From NCBI GenBank assembly GCA_949283125.1, contig CASDRK010000017.1:1-64000 (forward strand): DNA of 64,000 bases, in the 5' to 3' direction. Made by a program: the position numbers and the translations under genes. This DNA is from an uncultured Clostridia bacterium. Its GTDB lineage: Bacteria; Bacillota; Clostridia; Christensenellales; Borkfalkiaceae. Below, one piece after another: positions 49,901-64,000 of the stretch. The notes beneath the pieces are model-generated. The model made no database searches and was not told the origin of the DNA. It saw only the letters and a list, made by a program, of their open reading frames with translations. Every line of letters begins with the position of its first letter. Within the stretch, counting starts at the first letter, position 1.

Positions 49901-52900
49901 TGTTTATCGGCGGGAAAATGATAGTCGAGTCGGCGCTTGAAATGCGCCGCCCTCCCGAACAGCTTCAACCTAAAAAGTTTGCCGTGGCAGAAGTGCTTGT
50001 TCAGGGCGTCGCCACAAGCATAGACGCGCTTGCCGTCGGCGTAAGCTTTATAGCCATGTACGAGGAGGGTATGACCGAAGTCACCGTATGGGGTTATACG
50101 GCTGTAATAGGCGTCGTCACCGCGGCAATAGTTGTCGTCGGCGTGCTGATAGGTTCGCGCGTCGGCAAATTGTTCGGCAGGAGGACGGCCGTTGCCCAGA
50201 TAGTCGGCGGGCTCATTCTTGTGGCCATAGGACTGAAAATTTTAATTGAAGGTCTCATTTAACGCGCACTGTATTTCGCGTATTATGCGCTCGTTTCCGC
50301 GCTTGAAGGCATAGTCTTTGAGCGCGGTTTTCAATTGTCCGTCGGCTATCAGAGCGTCTATTGCGGCAACGAGACCGTCCGGCGACATGTCGTGTTCGCG
50401 CAGAACTCTGCACAGGCCGCGCTGTCTGAAATAGTCGGCGTTTTCCACCTGATCGCCGCGGCTGGCACGGTTTTCAAGCGGTATGAACAGCGAGGGTGTG
50501 CGCAGGGCGATAAGCTCGCTTGCGGCGTTCGCCCCGCAGCGCGAAACTGCGTAATCCGCACAGGCATAAACTTCGCCCATGTCCTCCGCGTACTCCAGCT
50601 GCCGGTATCCGCGCACGGACGCCTGCACCGCGTTTCCCCGCCCGCATATATGCAGAACGTTGTAGCGCTTGCACAGTTCGCCGAGGCGGCTGCGCAGGCA
50701 GTCGTTGATCGCGCGCGAGCCGCTTCCTCCGCCCAGCACCAGAATTGTGGGGCGCAGGTCGCACCCGAATGCGCGCTTTGCCTCTATCCTGTCCCGTCCG
50801 AACAGCTCACGCCTGAGCGGCGTGCCGGTATATACTCCGTTTTTCAAAGCCGAGGCGGTGGAGGGGAATGCCGTAAGCACCTTGCGGCATCTGCGGGCTA
50901 TGAGCCTGTTTGCAAGGCCTAGGCTCAAGTCCGATTCGTGAGTCAGCACGGGGACGCCCAGCCGCGAAGCGGCCGCCGCCGGCGGATATGAAACATAGCC
51001 GCCTTTGCAGAACAGCAGGTCGGGCGCGACGTCTTTTATGATGTCTTTGCACTGCCGCACGCTTTTTTGCAGCCGGGAAGGAATGGTCAGGTTGCAGAAA
51101 AATTTTCCGCGTACAAGTTTTACCCCTTCAAACTCGTGGAATTCGATGCCCTTTTCTCTGCATATATCCTTTTCTATTCCGTCGGTGCCGATGTAGCACA
51201 AATTGTATCTGCCCTGCAGCTGTTCGCACAGCGCAATGTTCGGTATCACGTGCCCGGCGCTTCCGCCGCCGCAAAACATTATCCTTTTCATAATATTATT
51301 ATATTTAATATTCATGGCTGTTATGAAAGCGCGGGCGCGGCAATTTGTTGCCGCGCCCGCGCTTTCGTTTATGGGTTCATCTTATAACTTCCACCACGGC
51401 TTCGGTCAGCCGCGTTATGAGACCGCAAAAATCTTCGGCCGCATAGCTGCTGCGCCCGCTGTCCGCCCACCGTATATAGGTGTCTATTATGCCGGACACG
51501 ATAAAATTTATCGCAAGCTCCACGCGCTCCTCGCCGGCTTTCGCGCTGTGTTCGCTCGTCGCCTGCATGGCCTTGGCCGTCAGCGTCTTTTTTATGTTTG
51601 CCGTAATGTACGCCGACGATGACGAGTACAGCATAAAGTTTTTAAATGCCGGCGTTTCGTCCAGCTTCTTTATCAGTTTTATGAGCACGTTATATATGCT
51701 GTTTGGTATATTGTCGTTGTCGAACTGCGAAAAACATTCGCAAATCGCTTCGGAAATATCCCGCTCTATCTCGTTCAGAACGTCTGTCGCGTCGGCGTAG
51801 TGCAGATAGAATGTGGAGCGGTTGATCACCGCCCGCTCGGCTATGTCCGAAACGGAGATCTTGTTCAGATCCTTCTCGCGCGCGAGTTCCATGAACGCGG
51901 TCGTTATCGCCCTTTTGGTCTTGACTACTCTCTTGTCGATGGCCATGTGATAATAAACCTCATACGTTTTCTATGTGTTCATTATACTACAAAGTGACTT
52001 GCAAATCAAATTAAATGTTGACATTAATTCAAAATACTGCTAAAATAATGGCATGCAACCCGTATATATAGTTATGATATGTGCCGCAGGGCTGTTTGTT
52101 CTTTTGCTGTTCGCGTACTTTATGACCGCGCGCAACGCAAAAAAGCTCAGCGAGAGCAAGGAGGAGGAGCTTGAAAGAGCTTACTCGGACGAAAATCTTG
52201 CAAAAATGGAGTACGACGTCGCCGTTTACGATGAGGAAACGAGAAAGCTGATGAGCCCGCGCACGGATTCGCAGGTAACGATGGACGAAGTCGTCGGTTC
52301 GGACGACGGCGGCGCGGAGGAAGCAAAGCCCTCCGCGGAGGAGATCCTGTTCGGCAAGGTGGACGACGAGGGAGTGGAGGAGATAACGGGAAATTTCAAG
52401 GGCGATTGAATGCCGCGTTTTAGCGGCGGCAAAAGACCGGGCGCGCCTTTTGCAGAAGCGTACATGTCTTTGGCGCTTGCCCGTTATCCGTCGGATATGC
52501 AACATGTCCGGCATTCATAAAAGTGTGCAAATACAAGATTTTGTGAATTTTTTTCATGCTGAAAATTTTTCACAGGCATTTCACTTTTCGAGCCGTCAAT
52601 TGTGTTGACAAAATAAATTTTCGTAACTATAATTTATTTCGATTTCTAACAGTTAGAAATCGAAATATTTTTTGCGGCTCAGGCCGGCGGTAAAGTAAAT
52701 TGAAACCATTAAGACTTTTCGGTTCGATATGCAGCGTGCATCGCGCCCTCGTCAGAAACAACGACGGCAATCTGGCCGAATACGGCATTTCTGCCGTCCA
52801 GTTGCATGCTCTCGTGTTTATAAGGTTGAGCGAGCTTCGCGGAATTAGCGTGTGTCAGCGCGACGTGGAGAGGGAGACGGGGCTTCGTCCGTCGTCCGTT

Positions 52901-55900
52901 TCGGCCATGCTCGGCAATCTCGAGCGCGCGGACATAATCACGAGGACGCCGTCCAAGGACGACGCCCGCACCAAGTATATTTCTCTCACTCCGCTCGGAG
53001 AAGAGCTTTGCATAAAGAACAAGGAGCTCATGGACAGATGCGACGAGCAGGTCTGCGCCGCGCTGACCGATGAGGAGCAGGCGACGCTCAAGCGTCTGCT
53101 GGTTAAAATTCTTGCAAGCATAGAAGAAAAAGATCGTCAATAAATTTTTATCGGAGAATGTGTATGATAAAAAAATTGCTCAAAAGCGTCAGGGAGTATA
53201 AAACTGCCTCCATTATCGTTCCCGTTCTGATGGCTGTGGAAGCGATCATGGAGATAGTCATTCCCTTCCTGATGACGCTGATCGTGGGCGAACTTCAGAC
53301 CGTTGCCGAGGACGTGACGGGCACGGCCGAAGTCAACCTCACGGTCATTATCGTTGTCGCCTCGCTGATGATAGTCTGCGCGGTAATAGCGCTGATCGCC
53401 GGTTCTTTCGGCGCAAAGCTGGCGGCAAAGGCTTCGTGCGGGTTTGCGCATAACCTACGTGAGGATATGTACAACAACCTGCAGTCCTTTTCGTTCGCGA
53501 ATATCGATAACTATTCCACGGCCAGTCTGATAACGCGCATCACCACCGACGTGACCAATGTGCAGAATGCGTATCAGATGGCTATCCGCATGCTCGTGCG
53601 CGCGCCCATACTGTTCATTGCCTCCATAATAATGACCATAGTTCTGGAGCCCGTCATGGCGCTCATTTTTGCCGGCGCGGCGATAGCTCTCGGCGTGGTT
53701 GTGGCCTTCTGCATGTACAAAGTCGTGCCCTATTTCAGAACGATGTTCAAAAAATACGACGTTCTCAACGCCGTCGTGCAGGAAGACCTCACCGCCATCA
53801 GGGTGGTCAAATCCTATGTGCGCGAGGACAGGGAGATATCCAAGATGAAGAAGGCGACCGGCGACGTGTACACCTATTCCGTCAAGGCCGAGCGGATACT
53901 CACCATCATGATGCCCAGCGTCATGCTCGTCATGTTCATCGTCAACATAATAATTCTCACAATGGGCTCCAATATGTATGTCGGCAACATTCCGGGCAAT
54001 ATTCAGCCCAGCGAGCTGCAGACGCTCATTCAGTACTCCGCGCAGATACTTTCGGGCGTAATGATGGTGGCCATGTGTCTCAACTTCATTGCGCTCTCCA
54101 GGGGCTCTGCCGAGCGCATAGTGCAGGTGCTCGAGGAGACGACTACTCTTCCCAGATCCGAAGAACAGCTTACCGACGTGAAGGACGGCTCGATCGATTT
54201 CGACGGCGTGGAGTTCCGCTACTCGCAGAAAGCCGACGTCGCCGTGCTGAAGGATATCGACCTTCATATAGCTTCCGGTCAGACGGTGGGCATCATCGGC
54301 GCCACCGGTTCGGGAAAAACTTCGCTCGTCTCGCTCATTCCCCGTCTGTATGACGTGTCCAAAGGCAGCGTAAAGGTGGGCGGAATCGACGTGCGCAGAT
54401 ACAACCTCGACGCTCTGCGCAACACCGTGGCCATGGTGCTGCAGAAAAACGTGCTCTTCTCCGGCACGATAGCCGAAAATCTCCGCTGGGGCGACGAAAA
54501 CGCCACCGACGAACAGATACGCGAAGCCGCCGAGCAGGCCTGCGCCGACGAATTCATACAGAATCTTCCCGGCAAATACGATTACGACCTCGGTCAGGGG
54601 GGCGTAAACGTCTCCGGCGGACAGAAGCAGAGACTGTGCATAGCGCGCGCTCTTTTAAAGCATCCCAAAATAATAATTTTCGACGACTCTACTTCGGCGG
54701 TGGACACCAAGACGGACGCCACCATACGCGAAAACCTCAGAAAGTACGCGCCTCAGACCACCAAGATCATAATAGCGCAGCGCGTTGCCTCTGTGCAGGA
54801 CGCCGATAAGATAATAGTGCTTGACGAGGGCAGGATATCCGGCATAGGCACTCATGAAGAACTGCTTGCCGGCAACGAAATTTACAGGGAAGTTTATGAA
54901 TCTCAGGTAAAGGGGGGTGAGGAATAATGGCGGCATTAAAAAAGAGCCGTGATTACGGCGGCGATCTCATTAAGACTTCGCGCGGGGCCAAAACTCCCAT
55001 GAAGACGCTCGGCAGACTGTTGCGTTACTCCTTCCTGCGCAATAAGCTTGCCACGGTCTGCGTCATAATATTTGTCTGCATTGCGTCAGTTGCCAACGTC
55101 ACGGCCGCCTCGCGCGTATCGGAGATAGTAAGCGAGCTGATGAAGCCGAGCGCAGACATGGGCGTTGTGACGCAAAACATCATTATGATGGGCTGCATCT
55201 ATGCTGCGGGCGCCGTTTCGTCGTTCGCCTACAACCTTATCATGATGTACATTGCGCAGGGCACGCTGAAAAAGATGCGCGACGACATGTTCGCGACCAT
55301 GCAGACTCTTCCCTTGCAGTACTTCGACACGCACACGCACGGCGATCTGATGAGCCTTTACACCAACGACGTGGATACCATGCGCCAGTTGCTCACGCAG
55401 ACCATACCGCAGATCATCTCCTCGGTGCTCACGTTAATTGCGGTGCTTGCGTTCATGATATATTTCAGCGTCACGCTGCTGCTCGTTGTGTGCGTCGTGC
55501 TCGTCGGCATAATTTTTGCAACCAAGATAATAGGCGGCAGATCGGCAAAATATTACCTCGCAAACCAGAAGGCGCTGGGCGCGCTCAACGGCTATGTGGA
55601 GGAGATGACCGAGGGGCAGAAGGTCATCAAGGTATTCTGTCACGAACAGAACGCCCGCGACGGATTCAAGGCGGTCAACGACCGTCTCAACGAAGCCGGC
55701 AGCATAGCAAACGGCTATGCCTTCCTCATGGGCCCCGTCAACAATAACCTCGGCTATCTGCAGTACGTGCTTGTCGCCCTCGTCGGCATTCTGATAATGG
55801 CCTTCGGCGGCGAAGCGGGCCTGCTCTCCATTTATTGCAGCATAAGCAAGGCGGATGACCCCTACCGACTTGTTGTGATGGCCGGCATGCTCATCTCATA

Positions 55901-58900
55901 TCTGATGTACACAAGGCAGTTCAACATGCCCGTGATGCAGGTTTCGCAGCAGTTCAGCGCCATAGTCATGGCGCTAGCCGGCGCCGAGCGCATATTTGAA
56001 ATGATCGACACCGCTCCCGAGGACGCGGGCGGCGACATAACGCTCACCAAGGGTGAAACCGCCGACGGCGGATGGGCATGGAAAAAGCCCCTCCCCGACG
56101 GCTCGTATGATTATATCCCTCTCAAGGGCGATATACGCTTTAACGACGTAGTGTTCGGATACACTTCCGAAAAGGTCATTTTAAAGAATATCAGCCTGTA
56201 CGCCAAGCCCGGACAGAAGATCGCGTTCGTGGGTTCAACGGGCGCGGGAAAGACCACCATAACCAACCTTATCAATCGCTTTTACGATATCCAGTCGGGC
56301 ACTATCACGTACGACGGCATAAACATAAGGGATATCAGAAAGTCCGACCTTCGCCGTTCGCTCGGAATAGTGTTGCAGGATACGCATCTGTTTACGGGCA
56401 CGGTCATGGACAATATCCGCTACGGCAGACTGTCGGCCACGGACGAGGAGTGCGTAAGGGCGGCAAAGCTTGCCAATGCCGATTCGTTCATAACCCATCT
56501 GCCCGAAGGCTATAACACCATGCTCAAAGGCGACGGTGCAAACCTTTCGCAGGGCCAGCGCCAGCTCCTTGCCATCGCCCGAGCAATGGTATCCGAATGT
56601 CCCGTGCTCATACTCGACGAAGCCACGTCGTCCATCGATACCCGCACCGAAAAGCTCATTGAGCAGGGCATGGATAAACTGATGGAGGGCAGAACGGTGT
56701 TCGTCATCGCTCACAGACTCTCCACGGTGCGCAACAGCCATGCCATCATGGTGCTCGATCACGGCGAGATCATAGAGCGCGGCAGCCACGACCAGCTCAT
56801 CGAGCAGAAGGGCAAGTATTATCAGCTCTATACCGGCGCGTTTGAACTTGAATGACGCCGTGCTACGCGCAAGCGCGCTGCGCCCGCTGCGGTTATTACC
56901 GCAGCGGGCGCTTTTCGCCGTCCGACGAAAAATGTGGTGAATCGGGGTTGCAAAAATAAATGCGGTATGCTACAATATAACATGGTATAATATGGACGTT
57001 ATAAAGGAAAAGCTCAGGCTTTTGCCCGATTCCCCGGGCGTATATATAATGCTCGACAAATACGGCAACATAATTTACGTCGGCAAGGCGCGCGTTCTCA
57101 AAAACCGCGTGCGTCAGTACTTTCACAACAGCCCCAAACCGCAGAAAGTCATGCAGATGGTGGCCAACGTGGCCGACTTCAACTATGTGATCACCAACAG
57201 CGAGATCGACGCCCTTGCGCTTGAAAACAACCTGATAAAAAAATACAAGCCCAAGTACAACATACTTTTAAAGGACGACAAAACATATCCTTACATCAAG
57301 GTGGATATGCGCGATAAGTTTCCGTCCTTTTACGTTACCAGAAAGATAAAGAAGGACGGGTGCCGCTACTTCGGCCCGTTCATGGGCGGGATCAATTACC
57401 GCGACATATTGGAGACGGTCCAGCTGCTGTTCGGCGTCAGGCTGTGCCGCACTGCCATAACTTCCAAACCCAAGCGCGAATGCCTCAACTATCACATCGG
57501 CAGATGCGCGGCGCCCTGCGCGCACATGATATCTGAAGAGGAGTATGCCCAAAGAGTAAGGGCCGCGCTCGGATTTCTCGAAGGCGACTACCGCGGCGGT
57601 CAGGCCGTGCTTGAGCGCAAGATGGAGGCCGCCGCCGAAGCCGAAGCCTTTGAACTTGCCCTCGACTATAAGAATAAAATATCCATGCTGTCCAAGCTGG
57701 AGGCAAGGCGCATAACTTCCATCAACAAGGCCATAGACGCGGATATCATCGCTTACGCCACAAACGATCTGTATTCGGCCGTCAATGTGCTCGTTACGCG
57801 CAAGGGAATCATGCAGGGCGCGGATTCGTTCGCCCTCGACGAAGCCCACATGACCGACGCCGAGGCGCTCACTTCATTTATAACGCAGTACTATTCGGCG
57901 CATGAACCGCCTGCGGAGATAATCGTTCCGGAGTACTGCGAAAGACAACTTGTGGAACAGTTTTTCAGGGAAAAACTGGGCAGGTCAGTGGAGATTACTG
58001 CAGCCAGACAGGGCATAAAGGCCGAACTGTTGAAGATGGCGCAGCGCAACGCGGCCGACTACCTTGAAAAATCGGTGGACGCAATCAGACACCGTGACGA
58101 CATGACGGTGAATGCCTGCAGGAGACTGCAGGAGCAGCTCGGCCTCGCGCGCTATCCGCGCAGAATGGAATGCTATGATATTTCCAACGTTTCCGGCGTA
58201 GACAAAGTGGCTTCCATGGCGGTGTTTATCGACGGCGAAGCCGATCGCAGTCAGTACCGGCGGTTCAGGATAAAGACCGTTGAGGGCGCAAACGACTTTG
58301 CTTCCCTGCAGGAGACGCTTACCAGACGATTGTCCAAGCTCGGCACCGCGGAGGAAGAAAGATTTCCCCGTCCGGATCTCGTTGTCATCGACGGCGGCAA
58401 GGGACAGTTGTCCGCCGTTGCGCAGATATTTGAGCAAATGGGGGTGTGCGACATAGAGCTCATCTCCATAGCCAAACAGGAGGAGGAAATTTTTACTCTC
58501 TCTTCGCCCGAAGGAATAAAGATGCCCCGCCGCGACTACGCCTTGCGCATGATACAGCGCATAAGGGACGAAGCGCACAGGTTTGCGATTACGTATTTCA
58601 GAAGCCTTCATTCCAAAAATTCCCTGCAGAGCGAGCTGGAAAAGGTGGAGGGCGTGGGCAAACGGCGGCGCATAGCGTTGATGCAGCGCTATTCCACCAT
58701 AGACAGAATAATGAGCGCGGAGGCGGAAGATATTGCCGAAACGCCGGGCATAAGCTTGAAACTGGCGCGCGCCATAAAGGAACATTTTTCTAACTGATAT
58801 GAATAAACTCAACGCAAAACTCATTGTTTCCGACTTCGACGGGACATTGATAACTTCCGACCAGAAGATACTGCCAGCCGTTCGCGAAGCGATCGACGGC

Positions 58901-61900
58901 TACGTTGCGGCCGGCGGCGTGTTTGCCGTGTGCACGGGCCGCATACTTCCGTCCATACTCCCCAGAGTGCGCGCGCTCGGGCTCGAGGGACTGGTGATAG
59001 CCTGTCAGGGTACCGTGATAGCCGATATCCAAAGCGGCAAGCTCGTGCGCTGCGGCGGACTTGAGCCCGGACAGGCGGCGGAGATATGCGCCGCCATCGA
59101 GGAGGCAAAGCAGTCGGTCAACGTCTATTGCGGCGACGATTTTTACTCCGACATCCCCGCCGACAACAGATTTTTGAAAATATACGAAGATATAATAGGC
59201 GTCAGGGCAAAGCACGCGGACGTGCCGCTCTCGCGCTTCGTTGCGGAGCGTGGCGCGGTATGTCAGAAAGTGGCCAGCCTGTGCGCTCCTGCCGACAGGC
59301 AGCCGCTCTACGAACTGCTCTGCCGCAGGTTTGCGGGCAGGTACGACGTGACGTGCAGCGCCGAAGTTCTCGTTGAGGTGGCTCCCCTCGGCGATACCAA
59401 GGGCGCGGCTCTGGAATTTCTTGCAAAGCGCTGCGGCATAGATATGTCCGAAACTGTGGCAATCGGCGACAATCTGAACGATCTGTCCATGATAGTCGCC
59501 GCCGGCACGGGCGTGGCGGTCGGCAATGCCGTCGACGAACTCAAGGCCGCCGCCGACTTTGTCTCGCTGTCGAACGACGAGGGCGCCGTGGCGCAGGTAA
59601 TAAATAAATTCGGGTGGGCGCATGATTGAATTGCTCGCTCCCGCGGGCGACGCCGAGTCGGCGCGCGCGGCAATAAACAGTGGAGCCGACGCCGTATATC
59701 TCGGACTGAAAAATTTTTCCGCGCGTGCGTCGGCGTCCAATTTCGATGAGGAAGAGCTGCGCTCTCTTTGCGGATACGCGCACGCGTTGGGCGTAAACGT
59801 CCACGTTGCGCTCAACACACTCGTCAGACAGGACGAAGTCGAAGGGTTCGTCCGCGCGGCCGTCAGCGCTCACAACGCCGGGGCGGACGCTTTGATAGTT
59901 CAGGACATATTTCTCGGCAAATATCTTAAATCGCGCTATCCGCAGATGTGCCTGCATCTCTCCACGCAGGCGGGCGTAAACAATGTATACGGCGCAAGAA
60001 TGGCAAAAGAATTCGGCTTTGACCGCGTCGTGCTCGCGCGCGAGACTTCGCTGGAGGAGATAGCGAAGATATCCGCGGTAACAGAGACCGAAGCGTTCGT
60101 TCAGGGCGCGCTCTGCACATGCTTTTCGGGACAATGCTATCTTTCGTCGTTTGCCGGCGGCAACAGCGGCAACAGGGGCAGATGTAAACAGCCCTGCCGC
60201 AAACTGTATTCCATTGACCGCGCCGGCTATGAAGAAATGGCCTATGCTCTGTCTCTGTCCGATCTCTCCGTCGGGGAAAACATATCTCAATTTATCCGGG
60301 CAGGCGTTACATCTTTTAAAATAGAGGGCAGAATGCGCCGTCCGGAGTATGTTGCGGCCGCGGTTGCTTACTACCGCGGAGTGCTTGCCGGCGAACCGTC
60401 GGAGAGCGCTCTATCCGAACTCAAGCGCACTTTCAATCGTGGCAACTACACCAAGGGGCTGGCTTTCGGACAGGACAAGACGTTTATTTCCCGCTCGGTG
60501 CAGGGGCATATCGGCGAATTCTGCGGCACGGTCAGGGTCGTCGGCGGAAGGTATGTGTGTCTCTGCCGCAGGGAATGCGCCCCCGGCGACGCCTTCAAGA
60601 TACTGCGCGGCGGAAGGGAGATCGGCGGCGCCGCGTATGCCGGGAAGGCCGAAGGCGGTTTTGCCCTTTCCTCGGGCGTGCGCCTTTTAAACGGCGACAA
60701 GGTGTTTATCACTACCGATGCGGCTCTCAACGCAAGGCTCGTCCGGGCAAAAAGGTTAAGAAAGATAAATCTGGACGTGACCATAGCGTGCGGCAAACCT
60801 CTCCGCGCCGTCATAGACGGCCGCGAATATTGCGGCGGGTTTGTGCCCGCGGCCGCGGTGAGCCGTGCGGTCACGCCGGAAGATATAAAAAAATGCTTTC
60901 TCAAAGTCGACGCATATCCGTTTGAAGTCGGATTCGGCGATGTCGCCGTATCCGGCGCGCCGTTCGTGCCGTCTTCGGCGTTGAATGCGTTCAGACGTGA
61001 AGTTTATGCAAATTTTTACGGCGAAATTTCCCGCCCCCGCAACGAATGTCTGGCAGGAGTTGTGGAGCTCCCGGAAGTTTCCCGTCGCGGTTCAAATGCC
61101 CGCACGGCCGTCATAGCGCGCAGCTTCGTAGGCGTGAATGCCGATGTGGGGATACTCAAGCCCGACGATTACTCTGCGATAGATATTTCCGCTTTCGGTG
61201 ATTTTCCGGGTGAAAGATACCTGTTTCTGCCGCCTTTCATGAGCAGCTCCGCGCTTGAAATGTTGAGGGGAAAACTGGACGCGTTCGACGGGTTGTACTG
61301 CGACGCGTATTGGGGCGTTCGGTTCAGCCGCGAGGCGGGCAAGCCGTTCTTTGCGGGATGCGGCTTCAATGTCGGCAGCGCGGCGGCGCTGTCTCTTATA
61401 GACGCAAAATATGTCGCCCTGTCCAAAGAGCTTACATTTTCCGAAGCCGCGCGTCTTGCGTCTGAAAATACTTTCTATCTGTCGGCCGGCGATATAAAGG
61501 TGATGGATCTGATCTACTGTCCTTTCGGCAAGACCTGTTCCTCGTGCGACAGGCGCGGGCGCTATACGCTTACGGACGAAGCCGGGCGGGCATTTGCGCT
61601 CCGCCGTTACAGGACGCCTGATTGCGCGTTTGAGCTGTATAACTGCGCCGCGCTCGTCGCTCCGCAGGATTTTACGGGGGCGCTTGCGGACTGCACGCTT
61701 GGCGACGCCGCGCGCGTTATGCCCGCGGTGCGCGACGGAGAAAAGTTGAAAGCTGTTTTCAGAATTTATACCGCCGGACACGGTAAAAATCCCGTGCTGT
61801 AAATCATGGATACAAAAAGTTTAAATCGACTTGAACTCAATAAGGTGCTCGCCGCATGCGCGGAATACGCCTGCCTGGACGGAACAAAGCGGTTGTTTGC

Positions 61901-64000
61901 CGGACTCGGTCCGTCGGCCGACCTCGACGAGGTCCGCGAAAGACTGGCGCGTACGGGCGAATGCATCAAGCTGCTGTTTACCCACGGAGCGGGCGCGATA
62001 GAGTATTTCCCCGACGTTTCGGATCTCGTCGTGCGTGCTTCAAAACATTCCGTGCTGTCATGCGCGGAGCTCAGGCAGGTAAACGCGTTGCTGCGCTCCG
62101 CCCGTCTGGCCTATACTTCCGTGAGCGCCGTCGTCGACGAAGATATAGTGAAGATAAAGTCGGATGTCGCCCGCGTATATTACGATAAAAATCTTGAAGA
62201 CGATATAGCAGAAAAGATAATTTCCGACGACGAGGTGGCGGACAGTGCCAGCGACGCGCTGTTTTCGATAAGGAGCAGGATAAAGAGCCTGAACGAGCGC
62301 ATCCGCTCAAAACTTTCCGAATACGTCTCCGGCGATACTGCCCGCTACCTTCAGGACGGCATAGTCACGATGCGCGGCGACAGGTATGTTATTCCCGTAA
62401 AGGCGGAATATCGTTCGCGCGTTAAAGGTCTCGTGCATGACCGTTCGCAATCGGGAGCAACCTTTTTCATAGAACCCGAATACGTGCTCGAGCTCAATAA
62501 CGAGCTGGTCGCGCTTCAGATAGACGAAAAGGAGGAAGTGGAGCGCATTTTAAAGGTGCTTTCCGCCCGCGTGGGCGATATGTCCTCAAAACTGCTCGCC
62601 GATATGGACGAGCTCGCAAGGCTCGAAAGCTTTTACGCCGCGGCACAATATTGTTACGCGCACAAATGCGTCCGGCCGCAGGTCAACAAGCGGGGATACA
62701 TCAATATAATCAGGGGCAGGCATCCGCTCATCGAGCCGGAAAAAGTCGTGCCCGTTTCGCTGGAGCTGGGCGCGGATTATAACTTTTTGCTTATAAGCGG
62801 CGCAAATACTGGCGGCAAGACGGTTACGCTGAAAATGTGCGGACTGTTCTGCCTGATGGCGGCATGCGGGCTGTATCTGCCCGCTTCCGACGGCACGGCT
62901 GTATGCATATTCGACGATATATTCTGCGATGTGGGCGACAGCCAGAGCATTGAGGAGAGCCTTTCCACGTTCTCAAGCCACATAACCACCGTCATCGACA
63001 TGTGCCGTCGTGCTTCGGCCGGTTCGCTCGTGCTCATTGACGAATTGGGCGGAGGGACCAACCCGGACGAGGGACAGGCGCTTGCAAAGGCCGTGGTGGA
63101 GCATCTTCTGAAGGTCGGCTGCCGCGGCATAGTTACAACGCATTTCACGCCGCTGAAGGAATTTGCCTATACGATGGACGGAATAGAGAATGCCTCGATG
63201 GAATTTGACGCGTCCACGCTCAAGCCGCTCTATTCTATAAAGATAGGCCTGCCCGGCGCAAGCAACGCGCTTGCGATCTGCCGGCGTCTGGGCATGGACG
63301 AAAGCATCCTGAACAGTGCTCTCTCCCATTTGTCCGAAGGCGGAAAGGCGTTTGAAAACATCGTGCGCCGCGCCGAGGAGAGCAGGGTTGAAGCCGACAA
63401 AAAACTGCAAGAGGCAAACGAACTGCAGGCCCGCCTCAAAGAGCGGTTGTCCGAAGTTAACCGCCGCATCGACGAGCTCAACCGGCAGCGCGAAAAGCTT
63501 ACCGCCAACGCCCGCGCCGAAAGCCGCAGGATAGTCAATGAGCGCACGGCGGAGGCCGAGGAGCTGCTCGACGAAATGGAGGCGCTGTTCAAAAAGGAAG
63601 AGCTCAATCAGGCCGACCTCATAAAAGCCCGCACATTGAAGAACAGACTGAAGAATTCGGTCTATGGCGATGAAGAGGATGAAAGACCGGTCACCGATTA
63701 CAAACCCGCCGTGGCCGGCGAACTTAAATCCGGCGACGCCGTATATTTTGATAAATTGCAGTCTGCGGGCACAGTGCTGTCGGTAAATTCCTCCAAGGGC
63801 GAAGCGGAAATTTTGTGCGGCAGCATACGCACCCGCTGCAAGATAACGGAGCTGAGTAAACTTCCCGACCGACAGAGCCGCCCGCGCGAGCGGGAAATAA
63901 AGGTCAAAAAGAGCGGCGCGTTTGCCGCGTCGGGGCCGTTGCTCGAAATCAATCTTCTCGGCATGACGGTCCCCGAAGCCATATACGAAGTGGACAATTT

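Overview
The window looks like the chromosome of an uncultured, probably gut-dwelling member of the Clostridia (Firmicutes). I infer this from the moderately high GC, consensus TTGACA-17-TATAAT promoters, strong GGAGG ribosome sites, GTG/TTG starts, the single-membrane lipoprotein repertoire, and housekeeping genes such as mutS2, uvrC, murG and a U32 peptidase. The species cannot be named from sequence alone.

Left part (1-31734). A non-coding AT-rich leader precedes a run of secreted proteins: a giant subtilisin-like protease with BspA-type leucine-rich repeats, an InlB/BspA-repeat lipoprotein and a third lipoprotein. A complete oligopeptide ABC importer follows (binding protein, two permeases, two ATPases, one small membrane protein), so extracellular proteolysis and peptide uptake lie side by side. 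Next come a TlpA-like thioredoxin lipoprotein, a small paralogue of its N-terminal domain and, convergently, a polyferredoxin fused to an extracytoplasmic thioredoxin with a partner membrane protein. These suggest an envelope thiol-redox system. A cysteine desulfidase/serine dehydratase-like enzyme, another large lipoprotein and a small zinc-ribbon membrane protein complete this part.

Middle (31980-49448). A 17.4-kb integrative element sits in the 3' end of a tRNA-Pro gene, bounded by a perfect 23-bp repeat. It has a tyrosine integrase next to the tRNA, two Xre-type regulators, a divergent promoter region with repeated operator-like sites, a YefM-YoeB toxin-antitoxin pair at the far end, and a long leftward array of about 20 genes. 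The array encodes a Zot/pI-like ATPase, a tiny two-helix membrane protein with a basic tail, a very basic protein, several anchored or secreted proteins, a winged-helix protein and duplicated small accessory genes. I see no terminase, portal, tail, relaxase or type IV secretion gene. My best reading is an inovirus-like (filamentous phage) prophage, or a related extruded element, of a little-described type. It also carries a near-identical gene duplication flanking a secreted adhesin-like gene, a decayed second copy of that gene's leader, a 104-bp repeat in its regulators and a tRNA-like structure.

Right part (49503-64000). mntP and murG overlap tail to tail. A TetR regulator is divergent from a small membrane protein. 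A MarR regulator with a perfect 31-bp palindromic operator heads an operon with two heterodimeric ABC exporters. uvrC, a Cof-type HAD phosphatase, a U32 peptidase (RlhA-like) and mutS2 (cut by the window end) follow as one tightly packed run. Several chromosomal genes have their ATG exactly six bases after a -10 box with no ribosome site, which suggests leaderless mRNAs are common in this organism.
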